From: Sipunculus nudus
Lineage: Eukaryota > Annelida > Sipuncula > Golfingiida > Sipunculidae
NCBI GenBank assembly: GCA_026874595.1
Contig: CM049315.1
Span: forward strand, 16,062,164-16,126,163
Direction of reading: 5' to 3'
Length of the DNA stretch: 64,000 nt
The notes beneath the pieces are model-generated. The model was given only the letters and a program-made list of their open reading frames with translations, was not told where the DNA came from and made no database searches. Made by a program: the position numbers and the translations under genes. Below are positions 62,201-64,000 of this stretch, one piece after another (positions within the stretch are counted from its first letter, which is position 1; each line of letters begins with the position of its first letter).

Positions 62201-63848
62201 TTTACCCTTTGGATACACACAGTTGCTGTAGTTTCTGATAGATGGCACTGTAATAGATTCTTTGGGATATATTGTTAATTGCTCAGCATTTATGGGGAAA
62301 ATATGAAAATTGCAGCCCCTTAGGACTCACTTGGCATCATTCCTTACGGTTCAAGGCCAAAAACCTGCATTTTTAAATCATGGCCACAGAGAAGCTGTGT
62401 GACAATGATATACTGCCACCCTGCCAATTTAAATATAGATGTCTAAACCAAGAAATAAAATTATATCTTATGTTATATTTTCTTATCATATCATTATCTT
62501 CATCCACATTCAGTTGTCAATACCAGCTACAGTCCGTGGACCTATCCTATAATAAAGGGTTTGGTTTTAGTGTTGTCTTGTTTAACATTTATAACTTATT
62601 GCCATAAAGTCATCCAGGACCAAAAATAATAGTCATGTTATGAGAGTGAGTGCTCCCTAGGGCTGTAAATTGTCTAATTATGCATCAGTGCACCAATACT
62701 GTAAATTCTTCATCTTAAGCCGTGGCTTGAAATAGAAAACAAAGAGCTTTATAACTTTCAAATAGTGATTGAACCCTCACTGCTTTTAAATGGCTTTGAA
62801 TGGAAGATTCTCTTGAATTCATCATTGTGGTATGGATTTATATGGTTGATAATGCGTAGTTGACGGCCATCCTCGAGAGGAAATAGACTGACAGGCTGAT
62901 TGGAGTGAACAATATTCTAGATCTGATGTATACAAATAACTGATAAATTCTGTCATGTTCATAATCCTTAATGATGAATTCTTTAGATAAAGTCTGAGAA
63001 CCTAATATTGGACAGGATTTTGCCAGTTTGAATGACTGACATCCAGTGCCATGTTGTACAAGGTCCATCACCTAATTATGTCAAACCCTCATGCAATTTA
63101 GGTACATATGTGGATGTATCATTCAATAAAATATTTTTACTTGGTGTTTTTTTATCTCCTATATGTTCTCCTTTAGATAATATTTATAAACCAATGAAGA
63201 TGTATGATATTTTATTATACAATGAAGACATCCATCAAATGCAATGCTGCATTTTTCACTGTATGTGCAGCTCACCTGCGAACTGTGAAATTAATTACAG
63301 CTGAAATTATGCTCCAGTTAATCATTTGTAAATGATGATACGGAGAGAAATGTCATACCACTGGGTGCGTAAGGGTCTTTGAAAGTGCTTGAAAGTAGAA
63401 CTCTATAGCAGAGCTATTTTCAGCTACTCTTGCATTTTACAGTTCTCCTATAAGCATATATTGTCAAGTGCTGGTCTACCCTTGATCTTCATTGTGAAAT
63501 CTTGGTAATTCTAGGATTATTGTGATCTTTTTTAAGTACTGCATATTTTTAAGGGGAGACCTATATATGTTTTTTCAGTTGAAAAAAAAACAAAGCCATT
63601 CTGTTTATTCTTATGTTAGTCTGTTTAAATTTAAAATGATTATGTTCCAGTTGATAATCAAGAGGCTTGAGACTGACCTTGACATTGAGAAAGGTCGGAC
63701 AGAGAAATGGACGAGTCAGGATGCAGACGCTCACCAGCGGGAAGACATAATGAAAATCCGGCTGCGAGAGAAGGATGAGCGCATCGTGCAGCTGGAGCAG
63801 ATGCTGAGTTCTGTCAAACAGGAGTGTGAACTTCAGCTTCACCAAAAA
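30463..63848 (+). CDS. CCDC158-like: CCDC158-like coiled-coil protein, 5' part (13 exons, continues past the right edge)
   Basis: Joined exons 30463-30592, 47952-47995, 48879-48949, 49566-49703, 50411-50480, 51790-51899, 52329-52419, 52956-53192, 56761-56837, 58175-58285, 61105-61219, 61898-62017 and 63651-63848 give 1512 nt, 504 codons without a stop. All junctions are GT-AG and phases match. The product is almost entirely heptad-like, Glu/Gln/Lys/Arg-rich coiled coil. Similarity to vertebrate CCDC158 shows in blocks such as [20 protein letters not shown] (vertebrate EKQKFYLRQSVIDLQTKLQE), [16 protein letters not shown] and [20 protein letters not shown] (vertebrate MEVQRLEALLKALKSECQGQ). 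The molecular role of CCDC158 is not established; a structural coiled-coil role is inference. The vertebrate protein is about 1,100 residues, so roughly half should lie to the right. The true 5' end is uncertain. Confidence 0.88.
30567..30786 (+). repeat. 44-bp tandem repeat, five units, spanning the CCDC158-like exon 1 splice donor
   Basis: Units at 30567, 30611, 30655, 30699 and 30743 are all exactly 44 bp. Unit 1 holds the last 26 exon bases, the donor and 18 intron bases (ending attaagctta). Unit 3 keeps an intact donor (acaggtaagg). Units 2-5 are otherwise diverged by a few bases each. Confidence 0.96.
30880..31096. mobile_element. TTAA-family MITE, partial copy
   Basis: The core ggatggttttgttgggaaac and a right end tatggtcctttaa are present. 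The left end is not recognisable. In the first CCDC158-like intron. Confidence 0.5.
32671..33169. mobile_element. 499-bp TIR element with CAGGGTT termini
   Basis: Left end cagggtttgtactaaacctg. The right end, inverted, reads cagagttcatactcacct. ataact is found directly outside both ends (32665-32670 and 33170-33175). Repeated cctggaaa motifs inside the left end (and cctggaaaactcatgga at the right) are typical of a widespread invertebrate hAT-like family, though the duplication here is 6 rather than 8 bp. Non-coding. Confidence 0.7.
34251..34713. mobile_element. TTAA-flanked MITE, best copy (463 bp)
   Basis: Left end aggggccaaatcacct and right end aggtgaatgggcacct are inverted copies of each other with few mismatches. 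TTAA flanks both ends (34247-34250, 34714-34717). TTAA targets are typical of piggyBac, but these termini lack the usual CCY start, so the superfamily is open. Related copies are at 11154, 18289, 25798, 28100-28211 and 30880. Confidence 0.82.
35222..36866 (+). repeat. 30-bp minisatellite split by a MITE (CCDC158-like intron 1)
   Basis: Units of acaagacagcggtctacatg followed by actagtgtcc, 30 bp, in two blocks (35222-35604 and 36226-36866) with the same orientation and register. Because 30 is a multiple of 3, both strands stay open: HKT-VYMT type repeats on +, CHVDNCLVD type repeats on -. I do not regard these as genes. Units are most regular in the centre and decay at the edges. Confidence 0.95.
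35605..36225. mobile_element. 621-bp MITE with long TIRs and TA duplication, inserted in the 30-bp minisatellite
   Basis: The ends are tagtccgttcctgtacccct and its near-perfect inverse, and similarity continues inward for about 115 bp (shared ttcgcgattat and aaagcgtaatt). TA flanks both ends. Taking out the element and one TA reconstitutes the minisatellite unit (acatgactagtgtcc). No transposase is encoded. A Tc1/mariner-type TA target is likely. Confidence 0.9.
37768..39742. mobile_element. 1975-bp non-autonomous TIR element with TA duplication and subterminal repeats
   Basis: A perfect 25-bp TIR begins ccgtaaaagtcgttgcagaa and ends gtcgc at both ends, inverted, with TA on each side. Inside each end there are extra copies of aagtcgcacccngactt (37804, 37881, 39655, 39712), a subterminal repeat array. 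I find no transposase reading frame. Open frames inside are short and unrecognised. Confidence 0.88.
41035..42160 (+). repeat. TTAGCTCAGCTGA repeat family, copy A
   Basis: ttttagctcagctgactttc, then gctatagcgatgggtctttg and gtccg-rich sequence, a poly-G tract (41141-41154), then repeated aaggtcaaaggtcaaggtca phrases with tctttcacatatagc blocks spaced about 130-150 bp. The usual 3' end (gacccatgggtc) is missing. I recall this start/end combination from bivalve genomes. Confidence 0.75.
42875..43376 (+). repeat. TTAGCTCAGCTGA repeat family, copy B (full ends)
   Basis: Starts tttttagctcagctgacttt and ends cagctgagcgtcatgaccca then tgggtcacttgtt. The order of inner blocks is the same as copy A but shorter. 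The gctcagctga start and tcagctgagc end are inverted to each other. Confidence 0.8.
43600..45420 (+). repeat. Decayed GGTGGCACCACCT / gggccaaattctt family block
   Basis: Repeated phrases aaattgttcaatat, tttggctgagttacg, actggtggcaccacct and gcctgaaattgggc recur every 100-200 bp from about 43620 to 45380. Open frames inside are unrecognised. Confidence 0.6.
44645..44975 (+). repeat. Compound tandem repeat in CCDC158-like intron 1
   Basis: ctttggcagactgccaactg and ggtcaagagttcactcagtg recur. The second phrase is in roughly 36-bp units joined by cagccaggta, and the first is in two or three copies. A local duplication array. Confidence 0.8.
45705..45815 (+). repeat. Direct duplication, about 55-60 bp
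   Basis: atgagtacatttaaaccatg and atgagtacatgtaaaccgtg start two adjacent copies, each followed by tatcaatggct or taccaatggct and agataaac. Confidence 0.8.
47230..47285. repeat. (AT)n microsatellite
   Basis: Pure TA repeats about 670 bp upstream of CCDC158-like exon 2. Confidence 0.97.
47496..47890. mobile_element. CTGTGGTTG MITE, copy 2 (decayed)
   Basis: Left end ctgttgttgccattttgttt and right end gaatatgaagccaacttca resemble copies 1 and 3 with substitutions. CpG motifs seen in copy 1 (ttcgcgaa) are mostly TpG/CpA here, as expected of an older copy. The right boundary is approximate. It lies about 60 bp before CCDC158-like exon 2. Confidence 0.7.
47952..47995 (+). CDS. CCDC158-like: CCDC158-like exon 2 (44 nt)
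   Basis: Acceptor tttttacttttag, donor gtatg at 47996. In the phase left by exon 1 it reads [14 protein letters not shown], and it ends in phase 0 as the next exon needs. Short, and not individually recognisable in the family. Support is splice signals plus phase. Confidence 0.6.
48879..48949 (+). CDS. CCDC158-like: CCDC158-like exon 3
   Basis: Of four AGs in cagcagtcagggtgcttcag, only the third (exon starts GGTGCT) keeps the required frame. The others give a TGA within 14 codons. Reads [20 protein letters not shown] then SDL. Donor gtaaag at 48950, ending in phase 2. Confidence 0.7.
49044..49131 (+). repeat. 45-bp tandem duplication (CCDC158-like intron 3)
   Basis: ttttatagattcttaatgac and gcaaagaataaaattca occur twice, 45 bp apart (gattcttaa at 49052 and 49097), almost identical, so recent. 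Confidence 0.9.
49566..49703 (+). CDS. CCDC158-like: CCDC158-like exon 4
   Basis: Acceptor catttccag, donor gtgag at 49704. Reads [20 protein letters not shown], then a Ser/Pro-containing linker ending SHLSSDLPL. This is the less-structured N-terminal part before the main coiled coil, comparable in position to the variable head of vertebrate CCDC158. Confidence 0.8.
50411..50480 (+). CDS. CCDC158-like: CCDC158-like exon 5
   Basis: Acceptor ttactttcag, donor gtcag at 50481. Reads [20 protein letters not shown] then LRE. Aligns with the start of the vertebrate coiled coil (HFERVLEEYSHQVKDLQRRL). Confidence 0.85.
50735..51705 (+). repeat. 34-36-bp minisatellite in CCDC158-like intron 5
   Basis: About 27 units of gtatctgatgatagagatat followed by gactttgtatcatggt (36 bp) or a 34-bp form lacking two bases. 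There are occasional larger units containing accaatattt. The units read open in several frames on both strands purely because of the repetition. It lies wholly inside the intron between 50480 and 51790. Confidence 0.95.
51790..51899 (+). CDS. CCDC158-like: CCDC158-like exon 6
   Basis: Acceptor ttttatcag, donor gtaggt at 51900. Reads [20 protein letters not shown] and [16 protein letters not shown]. This is the clearest family match (EKQKFYLRQSVIDLQTKLQE in vertebrates). Confidence 0.9.
52329..52419 (+). CDS. CCDC158-like: CCDC158-like exon 7
   Basis: Acceptor tgttacag, donor gtcag at 52420. Reads [20 protein letters not shown] then [10 protein letters not shown], corresponding to SQEDLRNQLQNTVHELEAAK in vertebrate CCDC158. 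Continues the heptads in phase. Confidence 0.88.
52956..53192 (+). CDS. CCDC158-like: CCDC158-like exon 8 (largest exon)
   Basis: Acceptor accattgcag, donor gtatgg at 53193; 79 codons, phase 0 at both ends. Contains [20 protein letters not shown], an interrupting [14 protein letters not shown] stretch, and [19 protein letters not shown]. It matches the vertebrate order: helix, EASGKK break, then AISKILRELDTEISYLK. Confidence 0.92.
53448..54023 (+). repeat. TTAGCTCAGCTGA repeat family, copy C
   Basis: ttttagctcagctgactgaa to attcagctgagtgtcaagac then ccatgtgtgccttgtt. The middle carries ggtggcgccacct and ggtcaaggtcac phrases. In the intron before CCDC158-like exon 9. Confidence 0.8.
54076..56712 (+). 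repeat. TTAGCTCAGCTGA repeat family, copy D (long, 2.6 kb)
   Basis: tttagctcagctgactataa and gtccgtcgtccgtctgtctg at the left, aacagctgagcgccgtgacc then catgggtcccttgtt at the right. The first 1.3 kb holds an internal duplication (taccatgcc, gaaatattaa, aagttatgggcccaaacata occur near 54250-54480 and again near 54940-55160). 55550-56640 is AT-rich and may be later insertion. Confidence 0.7.
56761..56837 (+). CDS. CCDC158-like: CCDC158-like exon 9
   Basis: Acceptor ttgctttcag, donor gtatg at 56838. Reads [20 protein letters not shown] then EEFKD, phase 2 at the end. Follows a 3.57-kb intron made largely of two copies of the TAGCTCAGCTGA repeat family. Confidence 0.88.
57597..57755. repeat. 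Cluster of ATTGG/CCAAT inverted units
   Basis: gattggttctcaac...gtcaaccaatag, gattggttggccac...gccagccaataag and gattggttgtccat...gtcagccaataatc: three short hairpin-like units in a row, each opening with GATTGGTT and closing with CCAAT. Confidence 0.75.
58175..58285 (+). CDS. CCDC158-like: CCDC158-like exon 10
   Basis: Acceptor gctgtgtctag, donor gtaag at 58286. Reads [20 protein letters not shown] and [17 protein letters not shown]. Compare EQLISEHEVEITGLTEKASS and ARSQANSIQSQMEIIQ in the vertebrate protein. A tandem repeat starts at its donor. Confidence 0.92.
58286..58620 (+). repeat. About 31-bp minisatellite starting at the CCDC158-like exon 10 splice donor
   Basis: About ten degenerate units of aagaaaccagtcacactgaa followed by gcagtcaaaac. 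They begin 2 bases into the donor (gtaagaaacc), and some carry insertions (ggctgcaaaac forms). Units range from 28 to 33 bp. Confidence 0.9.
58699..59853. mobile_element. TIR element with internal 280-bp tandem units and GGTGGCGCCACC palindromes
   Basis: tgtatccgccaaaa at 58699-58712 and its exact inverse ttttggcggataca at 59840-59853. Between them four degenerate units start around ggtggcgccacctgca (59015, 59295, 59575), exactly 280 bp apart. Each also carries a second palindrome (acaggtggcgccacctaca) and cacaaatgtagccct. CpG is well kept, suggesting a young copy. The minus-strand open frame at 59357-59779 follows the units. Lies in the intron between 58285 and 61105. Confidence 0.72.
61105..61219 (+). 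CDS. CCDC158-like: CCDC158-like exon 11
   Basis: Acceptor gaattgcag, donor gtaaac at 61220. Reads [20 protein letters not shown] then [18 protein letters not shown]. Corresponds to MRQLSDLESTVSQLRSELRE in the vertebrate family. Phase 0 at the end. Confidence 0.92.
61418..61820. mobile_element. CTGTGGTTG MITE, copy 3 (403 bp) in a CCDC158-like intron
   Basis: ctgtggttgtctttttgttc at the left and gaatatgaagccatccacag at the right, flanked by TA on both sides. It sits between exons 61105-61219 and 61898-62017 without touching splice sites. Confidence 0.85.
61898..62017 (+). CDS. CCDC158-like: CCDC158-like exon 12
   Basis: Acceptor atatttttcag, donor gtcagt at 62018; exactly 40 codons. Reads [20 protein letters not shown] then [20 protein letters not shown]. 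Compare LEKQLVLANSELTEARTERD in the vertebrate protein. Confidence 0.93.
63651..63848 (+). CDS. CCDC158-like: CCDC158-like exon 13 (last exon in window)
   Basis: Acceptor tatgttccag, donor gtaagc at 63849; 66 codons. Contains [20 protein letters not shown] and [20 protein letters not shown], the counterpart of LDDRNMEVQRLEALLKALKS in vertebrates. The gene must continue past 64000. Confidence 0.94.
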
Positions 63849-64000
63849 GTAAGCAAGTAAAAAACTTGAAAACACTGGCACCAACTAGTGGACTGTACAG
63901 GCAGCTCAGAATTGTCACACTGCATGGACTCTGACTCACAATAGTAGGACTCAGCTGTTTAGGGTTCATAGGTGTCACAGAATTCTCCACAGCTTCTATA

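Overview
This window is eukaryotic nuclear DNA, intron-rich and AT-rich. The only two coding loci I can reconstruct are animal-type genes, both on the + strand. The repeat content (the TTTTAGCTCAGCTGA family ending in GACCCATGGGTC, the GGTGGCGCCACC palindrome family, many TIR elements, AT/GA/poly-C tracts) looks like a lophotrochozoan and most likely a mollusc, perhaps a bivalve. That placement is inference from repeat style, not a proven identification.

Gene 1 (10310-19050) is a complete seven-exon ELMO-domain gene of the ELMOD1/ELMOD2 type: 305 residues, with the GAP signature (WGDIGFQ...DPSTDFRGMG) in exon 4. All exon phases join exactly. Intron 1 appears to be a GC-AG intron. Gene 2 (30463 to beyond the right edge) is a CCDC158-like coiled-coil gene. 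Thirteen exons join without a frame break into 504 codons, and the 3' end lies outside the window. Its first recognised exon is separated from the second by a 17.4-kb repeat-filled intron. I see no RNA gene, no bacterial-type feature and no complete transposase.

Layout. 1-7400 is gene-free, with nested TIR elements, a tRNA-like tandem repeat pair (3214-3627), a two-copy MITE family and a tRNA-like SINE candidate. 7409-9722 is a hAT-type element with a perfect 8-bp target duplication, carrying a nested TA-flanked MITE. 10310-19050 is ELMOD. 19051-30462 is intergenic, with an unusual 1.8-kb foldback element (26110-27945) flanked by a 9-bp duplication. 30463-63848 is the CCDC158-like gene. Its introns hold a 30-bp minisatellite split by a MITE (35.2-36.9 kb), a 1975-bp TIR element (37768-39742), a 34-36-bp minisatellite (50.7-51.7 kb), several copies of the TAGCTCAGCTGA family, and a TIR element with 280-bp internal tandem units (58.7-59.9 kb).

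The most unusual pattern is that three minisatellites in three introns of the two genes (33-bp units at 15631, 44-bp at 30567, about 31-bp at 58286) each begin at or across a 5' splice site. The splice donor is therefore part of the first repeat unit, and donor-like copies follow in the intron. No computation or database search was run; family names rest on recognised motifs and remembered family features.
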